Source of the DNA: Chloroflexota bacterium
GTDB taxonomy: Bacteria > Chloroflexota > Anaerolineae > UBA4142 > SHND01
Assembly: GCA_004295045.1 (NCBI GenBank)
Contig: SHND01000010.1
Location: 1-64,000 of the forward strand
Direction of reading: 5' to 3'
DNA: 64,000 nucleotides
Under the pieces are notes generated by a model. It did no database searches. It was not told where the DNA came from and saw only the letters and a list, made by a program, of their open reading frames with translations. Below are positions 46,679 through 56,213 of this stretch, piece by piece (the stretch's first letter is position 1; each line of letters begins with the position of its first letter). Position numbers and translations under genes: made by a program.

Positions 46679-48391
46679 CTATGGCTGAGTCGCGCCGCCC
46701 GGCGTAATCTGCTGGGCGAACTCGCTCGCGCGGGCGGCGCGTTCTTGATCTCCTCGCGTTTGAAAGTACAACCACCCATCTATTTGCAGTTTTATGGACG
46801 CGTCTCCGATCTGCGACCAAACTGCGCGCGCTTGCTCCATTTCCCCTAACGCCAAATACGCGTCGCCGAGCAAGCGTTGGGTTACACCATTCGTCGCATC
46901 ACGTTGATACGCCGACTTGAAATAGGTTTTGGCAAGTTCGTAATTTCCGCGCGCCAATGCAATTGCTCCAAGCCGCTGATTTGCCACCACATTGCCTTGA
47001 TCCAAAGCCAACGCCTGTTGAAAAAACGATTCCGCCTGCGAGAGGTCTGTATCGCGACGCACAAACTCTGGCAATCTTTCAGGGAAACTATATTGCCCCA
47101 GTTCGATGCGCGTCTGAGATACACTGCCGAGATTCACGTACCAAAGCGCGCGTGGTTTATTTATCAAAACAAGTCCAGCCAAGATCACCGCAAACGCTAG
47201 CGGAGCCACAAGGACAAGCCGCGAGCGATTCACTTTTGTCACAGCGGCGCGGCGCAGGCGCACGTCACATATTGCCGCAACGGTCAGCGCCAACGGCACA
47301 AACATCATCGGCAGCGCTTTGGTCGCATATAAACGTACATCAACAAGATCATGGACGAACATAGCCGTCGCGGCGAGCAGCCCGGCTTTGGCTAACCAAT
47401 TCAAATCTGCGCGAAACATCCAAGCGTAATAGTAGAAAGCAGTCCACAACCAAACAAATCCAATGATTCCTAAAATTCCTTGCTCAATCCAAATCTGCAA
47501 AAAAGTGTTATTGGTGTGATACAAGAACGGCACTTGGTACAAAAGATCGTACGATGAAAGCACCATCGCATAGACGCCGAGCCCACTTCCCGTAAAGAAA
47601 TAGGCATGAATCAATCGCCAAGTTTGCGCATTCGATTCAAAGAACCCGAACAGCCGATTTCTAAAAGGGACCCCGCTCAACCAATAGTTGACACTATTCG
47701 GTCCCGCCGCCAAGAACACAGCAACCAGTACGACCAAGCCCACACCCAAAGCAATCAGAATCCATTGCCACAACGGGAGCAGCCCACGCAATCGCTCACG
47801 CTCCAGCAAAAACACGCCGCCGAAGACAACACCCAACGCGAACCAGGTCCGCACCGAGCTCGCCATCGCCAAGCCAAAGCCGATGAGTAACGTAAGAATG
47901 AGCGCGGCGATAAAGCTAGTGCGCGGTGTTTTGTGGCGAGTGTGATAGGCAAGTACGAGCGCAATGGGAAAGGTGATTTCGAGGGTACCAACAATCCCAT
48001 CGCGCTCTAGTGAAAGTGCGCTCAAATTCGGCGTTACCGCGTTGAGCAAACGACCTATCTCTGTCAAAAATGCAATTTTGGTGGGCTTGGCGCCAAAATC
48101 GTATTGTGTCACATACAAGACTGCCAGGGCGGCGCTGACAGCTACCAAAACCCACACAAAGGTTGAGAGCCAGCGATTCGGTTCACTATCCTCGCGCGAT
48201 GTCCGCCGCGCGCCAACCTGACCCAGAACGACGACGATCAAGATATAAGCAGCAACTCCAATCGCAATCAATACGAACTTGATCCAACTCGCCCGTTGAT
48301 CGTACGAAGCCCACACGCCAACAAGCGCGCTGATCAGAAACAACGTCAGAGGCAGAACAAGCGGGATGTTGGTTTTTCTTGAATACGCCAT
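46679..48391 (-). CDS. O-antigen ligase-like protein with C-terminal TPR domain
   Basis: A 570-residue membrane protein. About 12 transmembrane helices (7-430); a periplasm-equivalent loop with GSGLGVYAMVLSSYDLLYQVPFLYHTNNTFLQIWIEQG, the Wzy_C-type motif with the H-T-N-N variant. Then a cytosolic or exposed TPR-like domain (about 455-565: LSQAESFFQQALALDQGNVVANQRLGAIALARGNYELAKTYF). TPR-bearing ligases are common in Gram-positives and Chloroflexi. Its partner of the same class lies 30 kb downstream. Confidence 0.85.
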   Translation of the reverse strand: MAYSRKTNIPLVLPLTLFLISALVGVWASYDQRASWIKFVLIAIGVAAYILIVVVLGQVGARRTSREDSEPNRWLSTFVWVLVAVSAALAVLYVTQYDFGAKPTKIAFLTEIGRLLNAVTPNLSALSLERDGIVGTLEITFPIALVLAYHTRHKTPRTSFIAALILTLLIGFGLAMASSVRTWFALGVVFGGVFLLERERLRGLLPLWQWILIALGVGLVVLVAVFLAAGPNSVNYWLSGVPFRNRLFGFFESNAQTWRLIHAYFFTGSGLGVYAMVLSSYDLLYQVPFLYHTNNTFLQIWIEQGILGIIGFVWLWTAFYYYAWMFRADLNWLAKAGLLAATAMFVHDLVDVRLYATKALPMMFVPLALTVAAICDVRLRRAAVTKVNRSRLVLVAPLAFAVILAGLVLINKPRALWYVNLGSVSQTRIELGQYSFPERLPEFVRRDTDLSQAESFFQQALALDQGNVVANQRLGAIALARGNYELAKTYFKSAYQRDATNGVTQRLLGDAYLALGEMEQARAVWSQIGDASIKLQIDGWLYFQTRGDQERAARASEFAQQITPGGATQP

Positions 48392-48421
48392 TCCGATTAC
48401 GCTGATTTCTCGGTCCCGCGC

Positions 48422-50086
48422 CTAGCCAGATTCCCCTGCCAGTGGTGTTTCACTCACCCAATTCAAATGCTGTCGCGCAATGTCCAACCCGGATTTGATT
48501 CCTTCCCAACTGTTGAAACTCTTGACAAAAGTCCAGATTGGACCGGGGCGAAATGCCCACTCACGAAACGCGCGCTTTTGCCAATATTCCAAGCGTTCTG
48601 CGCGCAAGTGCGGGTAATCCAAAACAGTCGAACGGTCCATGTCCACTTCTTCCCAACGCGTCCCCGGTCGGAACCAGCCATTCTTGACCACTTCAAAGAA
48701 AAAGGGCGTGCCGGGATACGGCGCCGCGATATGAAAGAGCGCGATGTCGAGCGGCAGTTTTTTCGCAAACTCGATGGTCTCTTGAATGCTCTCTTCGGTT
48801 TCCCCGGGCAGCCCGATGATGAAATAGCCCCAATTCTTCATGCCCGCATTGTGCGACCAGCTGAGAGCGCGCGCGGCTTTGGCAGGATCGGCTCCTTTGC
48901 GCGCGTGTTTCAAAATCTCATAGTTCCCCGATTCGATGCCCCAAGCAATCATCCAACAACCCGCTTTGCCCATCAGCGCGAGCATCTCTTCGTCCACATA
49001 ATCTACGCGACTGTTGCACGTCCATTTGATGTTCAAATTTTCTTGAATCATCAATTTGCACAATCCCACCACCTGATCGCGCGACAAAGTAAACAGGTCG
49101 GCGTACATGTGAATGTAATCAATCCCCAATTTCTTGAGCACTTTGAGTTCGGCAACAATATTCTCGGGAGAGCGCAAGCGCAGCGACCATTGGTAACTCA
49201 CATGCTTGATACAATAGGTGCAGCCCGCGCTGCAGCCCCGACTGGAAACGATAAAGGTGTAAGGCGTTTTCATCATCGGCACGCGATATTTGTCCAGCGG
49301 CAAAAGATGATGAAGCGGAAGCGGCAGGTCGTCGAGATTAGGAATGAACGGACGGTCCGGATTCACTACAACCTTTCCATCCTTGCGCCACGCCATGCCT
49401 TTGATGTGCGAAAGATCGCCATTTGTTTCGGACACAAAGCGCACAGGCACTTCCGATTGTGTATCGTGAAGCAGTTTCGCCACTTGCGCGTTGGTTGGTT
49501 GTTTTTCTTCAAACGCGTCCACCAGTTCGCGCAGCGTCACATCCGGCTCGCCGCGCAGCACAAAATCCAACGCGGGAAATGGCTCCATCGTTTCGCGCGT
49601 CATCGGCGTAACGTGCGTGCCGAATGCCATCGTCTTGGCGCCAACGGCTTTGGCAAGGAACACGCCGTACATATCATTTTGCAGTGTCGGCGCCGTCACT
49701 TGCGTAATATAAAATTTTGGCTGTTTGGCGCGCACTTGTTTCTCGAACTCGCTCCACGTCATGCGTTCGGCAATCGCGTCAATGATCGCGACCGAATAAT
49801 CGGGCGAGAGGAGCGCTGCCATTTGCGCGAGCGAAACTTGGGGCCAAATCATGTTTTCGCGCGATTTGCGCCCCACACGATGCTGACTGCGAATCCAAAT
49901 GCCTCCATCCGGTGAAGGCGGATTTACGAGCAGCACATCAACCGCACCTACAGGACGTTCGTGCGGTTGAATATGCTGCTTTACTGCCGCGCCGGCATCG
50001 GGAAAGCGCGGTGGCGAGATGATCTGCCGCGTTCGTGTTCCCAAATTCATTGGTTTCGTTTCCGTCAATTCTATTTTTTCCGACAT
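48422..50086 (-). CDS. B12-binding-domain radical SAM protein
   Basis: A 554-residue enzyme. N-terminal cobalamin-binding-like domain (about 48-190: VLLVNPPSPDGGIW, VSLAQMAALL, YSVAIIDAIAE, MAFGTHVTP). Radical SAM core with SSRGCSAGCTYCIKHV, the CxxxCxxC iron-sulfur triplet, WGIESGNYEILKHARKG and GYFIIGLPGETEESI. Class B enzymes do methylations and C-C changes on sugars, lipids or phosphonates, so it may add an unusual modification to the glycan (inference). GGGGGA precedes ATG 50086 by 8 nt. Confidence 0.87.
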   Translation of the reverse strand: MSEKIELTETKPMNLGTRTRQIISPPRFPDAGAAVKQHIQPHERPVGAVDVLLVNPPSPDGGIWIRSQHRVGRKSRENMIWPQVSLAQMAALLSPDYSVAIIDAIAERMTWSEFEKQVRAKQPKFYITQVTAPTLQNDMYGVFLAKAVGAKTMAFGTHVTPMTRETMEPFPALDFVLRGEPDVTLRELVDAFEEKQPTNAQVAKLLHDTQSEVPVRFVSETNGDLSHIKGMAWRKDGKVVVNPDRPFIPNLDDLPLPLHHLLPLDKYRVPMMKTPYTFIVSSRGCSAGCTYCIKHVSYQWSLRLRSPENIVAELKVLKKLGIDYIHMYADLFTLSRDQVVGLCKLMIQENLNIKWTCNSRVDYVDEEMLALMGKAGCWMIAWGIESGNYEILKHARKGADPAKAARALSWSHNAGMKNWGYFIIGLPGETEESIQETIEFAKKLPLDIALFHIAAPYPGTPFFFEVVKNGWFRPGTRWEEVDMDRSTVLDYPHLRAERLEYWQKRAFREWAFRPGPIWTFVKSFNSWEGIKSGLDIARQHLNWVSETPLAGESG

Positions 50087-50125
50087 TGTATTAATCCCCC
50101 ACTCGTTAATGAAAGTTCAAGCCCG

Positions 50126-51376
50126 TTATCGCGTTTCCACGCCCGGAATTGCTTCGACCGACCGATTCATATCCACCGCGTCCGTTTCAACAAGGTCACG
50201 CCGCGCTTCGCCTTCGCGTTTTGCCAATTCCTCAAGCACACGCATGACGATCCAGGCAATGCCCAACTGCACGCCAACAATCACAAACATTGCGCTCGCA
50301 AGCTGATAAAACCACAGGCGCGTAATTTCCCAACCACTTAGACTCAATCCAAGTGTAACGACACTGAGGAAAATTCCTACGCCCGCGCTCGCCAAGCCCA
50401 TCCACCCAAAATAATGATCGAGGGACGGATTGAAAATTGGTTTGCCGAATAGACCTTGCCGCATTGGATGTTTGTGAAACAATGCCACAAGATAATTGAA
50501 CATCGTGCCGAGCAAAAAGAGACTCATTGCCACAACGGTCAGTATTGTTGCGGCAAAGAGCGCATAGACCTGCCACGCCTCCAAAGTTGTAACACCGCCG
50601 AGACGGAGAGCGAGGATGTACAAGCCAATCGCCAAGGCAATGCCAAATAATGCGAGCGACGTTAGCCCAAGAATGCGGACAGGATTGTAACCGAGCGCGG
50701 TCCAAACAATTGCATTGGTAAAACGAAAGCCATCGCGCACGACAGATAATTTGGAACGCCCCACGCGCTCGGCATACGGAATGGGCACTTCGACCACGCG
50801 CAGATTTTCGTGAATTGCACGCGTACTCATCGCGGGGGTGAATTCCAAACCATCCGGCAAGGGATACAAACGCTCCAGTGTATCTTTACGCAGAATGCGC
50901 ATCCCACTCGCCGTATCGCGCACCGCCACATTCCCGATCAAACTCAAAAGCATCGCGTAAGCAAAATTGCCGACGCGCCGCGTGAGAGGCATCTCGGACT
51001 TGGCGCCGCTCATGCGCGAACCTACGACGAGGTCGGCTTTTTCATTGATGGCAACGCGCAGCATTTCAGGAAGTTTTTCGGGTGGATACGTTCCGTCCGC
51101 ATCCAGAAATGCCAAATATTCTCCCGTCGCATGACGAAAGCCGGTTTTGATCGCTGCGCCGTAACCGCGATTTTTCAGATGCTTGATCAATCGCACGTCG
51201 GGACATTTCGAGAGCAGCGCAACCGTTCCATCGCGCGAACCGTCGTCCACGATAATAAATTCAAGCGCCGCGTTCATTTGATTGAGCGCGGGTCGGATCG
51301 CGAGGACGCGTTGTACGACCTCTTCGATTCCATTTTCTTCGTTGTACGCAGGGATAATTACAGAAAGTGTAATCAT
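50126..51376 (-). CDS. membrane-anchored GT2 (dolichol-phosphate-mannosyltransferase-like)
   Basis: A 416-residue GT2: LSVIIPAYNEENGIEEVVQRV, IVDDGSRDGTVALL, KNRGYGAAIKTGFRHATGEYLAFLDADGTYPPEKLPEML. After a DPM1-like catalytic domain (1-215) come four hydrophobic helices in the C-terminal half (VRILGLTSLALFGIALAIGLYI and others), as in GtrB-type polyprenyl-phosphate sugar transferases. It likely makes an undecaprenyl-phosphate-linked sugar donor. Confidence 0.88.
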   Translation of the reverse strand: MITLSVIIPAYNEENGIEEVVQRVLAIRPALNQMNAALEFIIVDDGSRDGTVALLSKCPDVRLIKHLKNRGYGAAIKTGFRHATGEYLAFLDADGTYPPEKLPEMLRVAINEKADLVVGSRMSGAKSEMPLTRRVGNFAYAMLLSLIGNVAVRDTASGMRILRKDTLERLYPLPDGLEFTPAMSTRAIHENLRVVEVPIPYAERVGRSKLSVVRDGFRFTNAIVWTALGYNPVRILGLTSLALFGIALAIGLYILALRLGGVTTLEAWQVYALFAATILTVVAMSLFLLGTMFNYLVALFHKHPMRQGLFGKPIFNPSLDHYFGWMGLASAGVGIFLSVVTLGLSLSGWEITRLWFYQLASAMFVIVGVQLGIAWIVMRVLEELAKREGEARRDLVETDAVDMNRSVEAIPGVETR

Positions 51377-51390
51377 AAGTTTACCTCAAT

Positions 51391-52182
51391 TCACCCGCCG
51401 CCCATGTAGATGGGCAGACCGGGCGGCAATCGTTCCTCACCAGAAATTTCTTTAACAAGTTTCGCCGGCACACCAGCCACAATCGTGTGGGGCGCAACAT
51501 CTTTTGTCACCACCGCGCCGGCGGCGACGACCGCGCCTTTTCCCACCGTTACTCCATCCAAAATAATCGCGCTCGAGCCGATCCAAACATTGTCCTGAAT
51601 CGTGATGCCTTGCGCCGTGATGCCTTGTGCAATAATCGGCTGCTCGCGGTCCGTATAAACGTGATTGACCGCGACCATTTGAACAAAGGGAGAGGTATAA
51701 ACATTATTGCCAATCGTAATGCCCCCCTGTCCGCGCAAAACATTAAATTCACTAATGAGACAATTCGCGCCAATCTTGATGTGCGCATTCGGGAGCTCGC
51801 GGAAATTGAACACATGAAGTTCGGCGTGATGCATTACGTAGGTGTTGTCGCCGATTTCAATTCCGGCGGGCATCGCGTGCAAGTAGACCGACTCGTCGAG
51901 ATAAACATTCTTGCCCAGACGAATGTGGTCTGCGTAGCGAATGCGTACATGATTTTCAATCGCCGCCACGCCATCCATTTTCATAATGAGCGGATAAACC
52001 AGCGCGCGCAGCCCGATGCCCACAATCGTCGGTATCCAGCCAAAGAGCGCAAGCACGAATTGTTCCAAACAATAGCGCCAAGGGCTGGACGCCTGACGTC
52101 CGAGGTAAAGGCGCAAGCGACTTGATGATTGCGTATTCTCTTGTTCTTGCGCAGTGGGAATAGAATTTGATGCGAGTTCCAT
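51391..52182 (-). CDS. hexapeptide-repeat acyltransferase
   Basis: A 263-residue left-handed beta-helix acyltransferase (LbetaH). The repeat region (about 95-235) shows [36 protein letters not shown] (His in NHVY as catalytic base), [48 protein letters not shown]. Such enzymes O- or N-acetylate a sugar using acetyl-CoA. A charged N-terminal 50 residues precede it. It ends 14 bp after the GT2 start region. Confidence 0.88.
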   Translation of the reverse strand: MELASNSIPTAQEQENTQSSSRLRLYLGRQASSPWRYCLEQFVLALFGWIPTIVGIGLRALVYPLIMKMDGVAAIENHVRIRYADHIRLGKNVYLDESVYLHAMPAGIEIGDNTYVMHHAELHVFNFRELPNAHIKIGANCLISEFNVLRGQGGITIGNNVYTSPFVQMVAVNHVYTDREQPIIAQGITAQGITIQDNVWIGSSAIILDGVTVGKGAVVAAGAVVTKDVAPHTIVAGVPAKLVKEISGEERLPPGLPIYMGGG

Positions 52183-52221
52183 TTGAAGGTCAGGTGAATC
52201 GAAAGATGACGCGGACGTTGG

Positions 52222-53211
52222 TTATTGATTTTCTTCCACAAAAATAATTTTGCTGCCCTGCGGCTCAAAGCGAAACGGAATCAAACGGAGTTCCGACAGC
52301 GCGTTGATGATTTCAGCATGGCGTTCCACCGGAGCATAGAGCAATAAAAAGCCGCCGCCACCCGCGCCCAAAAGTTTTCCGCCGATAGCGCCGGCGGCGC
52401 GTGCGTTGGCATACCATTCGTTAATTTTGCTGTTGCTGATTGTGGAGGCGAGCTTTAGTTTTTCGTTCCAGCCCTGATGCAGCAATTCACCAAAGCAATC
52501 CAATTCGCCCTGCTGCAAGGTCTCACGCACTTGGGCGGCGAGATGAGTTAACGCGCGGAGACTTGCTTGCGTTGTCTGATTCTCTTCTGAATTTTTCTTT
52601 TGCTCTTCGAGGATTCGGTCTGCCGAACGGGTCAATCCCGTATAGAACATGAGAAGTCTGCTTTGGAGTTTTTTCTTGGTCTCGCCATGCAAAATAATCG
52701 GATCAACATACACTGTCTCATCGGGGTTAAAGCGCATGTACTGCATGTTGCCATAGGCAGAGATGTATTGATCCTGTTTGCCGATTGGCTTGCCGCAGCG
52801 ATTAATTTCAATTTCACATGCTTCGCGTGCGAGACGCTCCGGTTCAGCATGATGTCCCTTGTACGCGTAGAGCGCGTTCAAGAGACCAACCGTATAGCAG
52901 CTCGAAGACCCAAGCCCGGTTCCCTGAGAAGGGATGTCCGAGATGGAAGTAATCTCGATGCCATTTTCAACATTCACGAGTTTCAATGATTCTCGAATCA
53001 GCTCGTGCTTGAGCTCTCCAAGTGTGTCAACCATCTCTGTCACCGAATAACTCGCGCGAATACGGTGATCAAACTTGGGATTGACCGTGATGTAAATATA
53101 TTTGTTGATGGCAGTGCTTACGACAGCTCCGGGTTCGCGAGAATAAAAGGCGGATAAATCGCTGCCGCCACCCACAAAGCTGATTCGGAGAGGGGTTCGG
53201 GAAATAATCAT
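52222..53211 (-). CDS. hddA: GHMP kinase, D-glycero-D-manno-heptose-7-P kinase-like
   Basis: A 329-residue GHMP kinase: start MIISRTPLRISFVGGGSDL, ATP motif PSQGTGLGSSSCYTVGLLNAL, third motif GGKLLGAGGGGFLLLY. The opening RTPLRISFVGGGSDL matches heptose-7-phosphate kinases (HddA) more than galactokinase or mevalonate kinase. ATG 53211 is preferred to a TTG four codons upstream. First structural gene after the 480-bp leader. HddC, GmhA and GmhB partners are not in the window, so the symbol is tentative. Confidence 0.75.
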   Translation of the reverse strand: MIISRTPLRISFVGGGSDLSAFYSREPGAVVSTAINKYIYITVNPKFDHRIRASYSVTEMVDTLGELKHELIRESLKLVNVENGIEITSISDIPSQGTGLGSSSCYTVGLLNALYAYKGHHAEPERLAREACEIEINRCGKPIGKQDQYISAYGNMQYMRFNPDETVYVDPIILHGETKKKLQSRLLMFYTGLTRSADRILEEQKKNSEENQTTQASLRALTHLAAQVRETLQQGELDCFGELLHQGWNEKLKLASTISNSKINEWYANARAAGAIGGKLLGAGGGGFLLLYAPVERHAEIINALSELRLIPFRFEPQGSKIIFVEENQ

Positions 53212-53223
53212 ATAAAAGTCCAA

Positions 53224-53691
53224 GAAACTTGGTGAAACGGAATAATCGGGCGTAAAGCCGCAAACTCTAGGAATGCTCCGCCACCCAACAATTCGAGTGG
53301 TGAATTGAAGGTTTTAAAAACGTAATTTGCTCTTGCCCGGGAGCGCAAGTCGAATGCATTCGTTCTGCATTTTCTTTCGCTCGGAGCAAAGAGATGGTCC
53401 ATCTCTTCATTAAGATGGATAGTGAAACTCATCCAATCGTGACAAGGAGCTCAAGGTGGAAAGATTCCTCACCCCTCGTCAATTCAATCCCAAAACAACC
53501 CAAACAAAATCTACATGTTTCTAACAAGGCGATTGACCTTCGAGATTTTTCACCTCTGTCAAGGTCAACCGTAATCGCACGCTTATGGAATTGTCTTTAC
53601 CGAAATTAATTTTCAGTCAAGCCGCGCTCTTTTGTCCTTACCTGGTGTTCCCTTTTTCCAACAAACCTGCGTAACAAAATCCAATTCGCCA
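53224..53691 (-). promoter_or_regulatory. palindrome-rich leader between the antiterminator and the glycan genes
   Basis: A 468-bp gene-free spacer. It contains a perfect 19-bp palindrome (AAGAGATGG-T-CCATCTCTT, 53389-53407), an 8-bp inverted repeat TTGACCTT/AAGGTCAA (53533-53540 and 53561-53568) and, on the minus strand, TTGACT near 53618 as a -35 candidate. I find no exact JUMPstart/ops element, no terminator and no sensible small gene. It is a good place for the NusG-like protein or a repressor to act. Confidence 0.5.
53389..53407. promoter_or_regulatory. 19-bp perfect palindrome, candidate operator
   Basis: AAGAGATGG-T-CCATCTCTT: 9-bp arms around a single base. It lies about 180 bp before the first kinase gene of the locus. 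In DNA the size suits a dimeric repressor; in RNA the 1-nt gap cannot form a normal loop, so a DNA site is favoured. Confidence 0.5.
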
Positions 53692-54234
53692 TTAACGCGC
53701 ATGCAGCTGCTGCGACGAGAAACCTGTCACGCCTTTTAGCTGCTTTTCGATCAAGTTGCGCTCAATCGCCACAGGTCTTTGCTTTTGTAAAAAGTCAATC
53801 AAGATTTGTACCCGATCGCCGCCCGAGAGACGCTTGTCAAAGATTGCTTCGTATCCTTCAAAAACACCGCCGGTAATTCGAATCATGTCGCCGCGCGCGA
53901 GGTTTTGCCCCATCGAATCCAATGCGCTATTTTCCAAAAGAAGAATGCGCGAGCGAATCGAATCAATAATGGATTGTTCGACGCGAGTGGGTTTGCCATC
54001 GGACATGAGCATATAATTCACGCCCGGCATATAGACCAAGCTGGATAGACTCACTTGCTGCAAGTCTACTTTTGTGAACAAGTACGAAGGAAAGTAGGGG
54101 CGAGGTTGTTTATTTGAATTGAGAGCGGTTGACTGCGAGACCGGCAGGTAGGTTTCTATGGCTCGCGTACTCAATTGGTCGCAGACAAAAAATTCGCGAT
54201 TCGGTTTTGTTTTCAGGACATACCAGTTTTCCAT
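53692..54234 (-). CDS. NusG/RfaH-type transcription antitermination protein
   Basis: A 180-residue NusG paralogue. NGN domain: MENWYVLKTKPNREFFVCDQLSTRAIETYLP, YFPSYLFTKVDL. KOW domain: ARGDMIRITGGVFEGYEAIF. It is shorter than housekeeping NusG, lacks the acidic insert, and stands at the head of a giant polysaccharide cluster, as RfaH, UpxY and LoaP do. ATG 54234 has GGGGGA 7 nt upstream, so a TTG start five codons earlier is unlikely. It probably lets RNA polymerase read the very long operon; its target element is not identified. Confidence 0.88.
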   Translation of the reverse strand: MENWYVLKTKPNREFFVCDQLSTRAIETYLPVSQSTALNSNKQPRPYFPSYLFTKVDLQQVSLSSLVYMPGVNYMLMSDGKPTRVEQSIIDSIRSRILLLENSALDSMGQNLARGDMIRITGGVFEGYEAIFDKRLSGGDRVQILIDFLQKQRPVAIERNLIEKQLKGVTGFSSQQLHAR

Positions 54235-54363
54235 GAACCATTCCCCCAAAAGTTAGGTTCCAAACATTTCGCAAAATCGCAGTTTTGAGCAAGTCCAACA
54301 CCATCAGGATTCTTCTCAAGTTAGCAGCAATGTAGAGACCATTGAAGCGATTGTACGTTCGAT

Positions 54364-55407
54364 TTAATGGCGCGTACTCGAGGGCGCACGCTCTCGACCA
54401 TTCCCCCCAAGCAAGTTCAGTTCTTGGGCTAGATAAGCCCGATCCAAAGCGATTGCCACCACCTGACATAAAGCGGAAAGCATCTCGACGCGCACCGGCT
54501 CTTCTTCATGCTTTACTTCGAAAGCGTTAATCACAACAAGCGCCCCATAGACTGACTTTTGTCCGATGATTGGCACAAGAATGCAAGATTCAAACCCAAG
54601 GGCTCCAATTTTCGCTTTTTCTTTGGCAGTGTTGGGCGCGAGTCCCGTAATGACCAACGGCTGCAATGATTCCATTGTCCGCTTGACGAGGATATCAATA
54701 TATTCCGATTGATCGCTGCTCAGCTCGGTAAAGTACGGTGAAACGACATCCGAAGTCTGTCGCACAAATCGGGTGCAGTCCGAACTTGGAACATAGACTT
54801 GTGCGATGTCATATCGGAGAACCACCCTAAGATGTGCGAGGGCTTTGTCCAGCACCTGCTCCGGGCTGTTAGAATCGGCAAGCGTTGAAAAGAGATTGAA
54901 CAATCCCAATAACTGCTGCTGAAGCGGTCTAAATTGCTTTTGGGCATGCTGTTTCAGTAAAAGTTCCTGAATGAGACCAAAGAGGTCGCGTGCCTCCATC
55001 GGCTTGAGCAAGTACGCTGATGCACCCTCACCAACCGCATCAATCGCTCGATGTAACGAAGCAGAAGAGGTGGTAATAATTCCCGTGACGAGTGGGTTTA
55101 ATTTCTGAATGAACATCCAAGCTTCCGTGCCAAGCATGTCGGGTAACGCCATCTCGATCAGCACGACATCAAATGGAGGTCCCTCGAGGACACGCAATGC
55201 CTCCATAAAGCTGTGGGCATGTTCGACCCGCCAACCACGCTCGGTAAAGACTTGGACCCACTGGCTGACGGCTTGGGCGTCCGGATCAACGATCAGAACA
55301 TTGGTCGTTCCAACAGTTCGCATTTGGCTTGCAGGTTTCTCACTTGGCGCCTGATTTGGTGCGGGTCTTTCGGCGTTGAAAGATGCGCTTAACATTATGG
55401 GTTCCAT
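54364..55407 (-). CDS. degenerate receiver-GAF regulatory protein
   Basis: A 347-residue protein. Receiver-like domain about 35-152: VLIVDPDAQ, FDVVLIEMALPD, and YLLKPM (Lys135). The residue at the phospho-acceptor position is Glu85, not Asp, so ordinary aspartyl phosphorylation should be lost. A GAF domain follows (about 160-335: DKALAHLRVVLRYDIAQVYVPSS, FESCILVPIIGQKSVYGALVVIN). No output DNA-binding domain. ATG 55407 or 55395 (better spaced GGA) may be used. It ends 130 bp before the antiterminator. Confidence 0.82.
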   Translation of the reverse strand: MEPIMLSASFNAERPAPNQAPSEKPASQMRTVGTTNVLIVDPDAQAVSQWVQVFTERGWRVEHAHSFMEALRVLEGPPFDVVLIEMALPDMLGTEAWMFIQKLNPLVTGIITTSSASLHRAIDAVGEGASAYLLKPMEARDLFGLIQELLLKQHAQKQFRPLQQQLLGLFNLFSTLADSNSPEQVLDKALAHLRVVLRYDIAQVYVPSSDCTRFVRQTSDVVSPYFTELSSDQSEYIDILVKRTMESLQPLVITGLAPNTAKEKAKIGALGFESCILVPIIGQKSVYGALVVINAFEVKHEEEPVRVEMLSALCQVVAIALDRAYLAQELNLLGGNGRERAPSSTRH

Positions 55408-56213
55408 GGATTTGACAGTGTATTATGCAGGCTCGTTCAAACAGCTGAACGGTTCGTCTTTGGAAATCAAGACTTGTAATATAGTAACTGGTGCGAGGAA
55501 AAAAACGGTAACGGGCGGGGTTTCATTCCGGTAACAAGTTATTCAGCCGAAAACAGCCCACACCGAAGCATGTTTAGACATTCAACGCTGTCAGCCCAAC
55601 ATTCCGACTGAGATCATTTTTGGGGGACAGGGCGGAAAGAGGATTTGGAAAGGAGAATCAAGAGGCGAACGCGAGCAATTCAAGGCGGATTCTATACACA
55701 GCGTGGCATGCCGCCAGCGCGGATGGAGAGCGTACGAATCAAATCGGCGGAGTTGGTCAGAAATTGCTGACCGTTTGATGTAATTGACTTGTGCTTGAAA
55801 AAATGCGTCGCGTAACCAATACCTTCGCCAAATTGACAATGAGATCCGCGCAGCAAGCGCTCACTAGCGCGGTGTGCCAAAAATGACGGGAATTTGCGGC
55901 GTTAGAGAACGCCTCCCTACGCAGGTGCGGGACGATTTGAGAATTGGCAACGGTATTGGTAATGGGCAGAGATTCGAGTTACTGGGAGAGCGCTAGAGCG
56001 CTGAAGAGATGAGATTAACCGGAGAACCAGAATCATCGAGGAATAAAAAAGTTGCGCCAAAAGTTTGTGACGAATCAGATCATTACAAATAGGTTACAAT
56101 TTAAAAGTTATAAGTTCAAAATCCAAGTTTGCATTTCTAACTGGCTCGAAAAGTTTCCAAATGTAATCGTCCGCGAAGACAAATTACTTGCGAAATGGAA
56201 GCAAAGTGCAAAT
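55408..56213. other. 806-bp gene-free region with repeats
   Basis: No believable protein gene. It holds two CGGTAAC heptamers 23 bp apart (55506 and 55529), a GGTCAG/CTGACC hairpin (55755-55772), a GGCGTT-AGAG-AACGCC hairpin next to CCTCCCTAC (55898-55920) that looks like a degenerate palindromic element, and TTACAA direct repeats (56083-56099). The promoter of the receiver-GAF gene should lie here. Confidence 0.45.
56083..56099. promoter_or_regulatory. TTACAA direct repeat with 11-bp period
   Basis: TTACAA at 56083 and again at 56094, exactly one helical turn apart: the pattern bound by OmpR/PhoB-type regulators. It lies between the OmpR-type regulator gene and the receiver-GAF gene. Confidence 0.4.

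Noticed and set aside
48467..49915. A 482-codon open frame on the plus strand
   Set aside because: It runs antisense through the radical SAM gene, whose CxxxCxxC and domain order are clear. The antisense product is rich in His/Arg and matches nothing.
53224..53691. RfaH ops or JUMPstart element
   Set aside because: Neither the GGCGGTAGC core nor the JUMPstart consensus is found on either strand; only unrelated palindromes are seen.
55591..55880. Small minus-strand proteins of 62 and 82 residues
   Set aside because: No ribosome-binding site, no recognisable domain and mutually overlapping frames in a repeat-bearing spacer.
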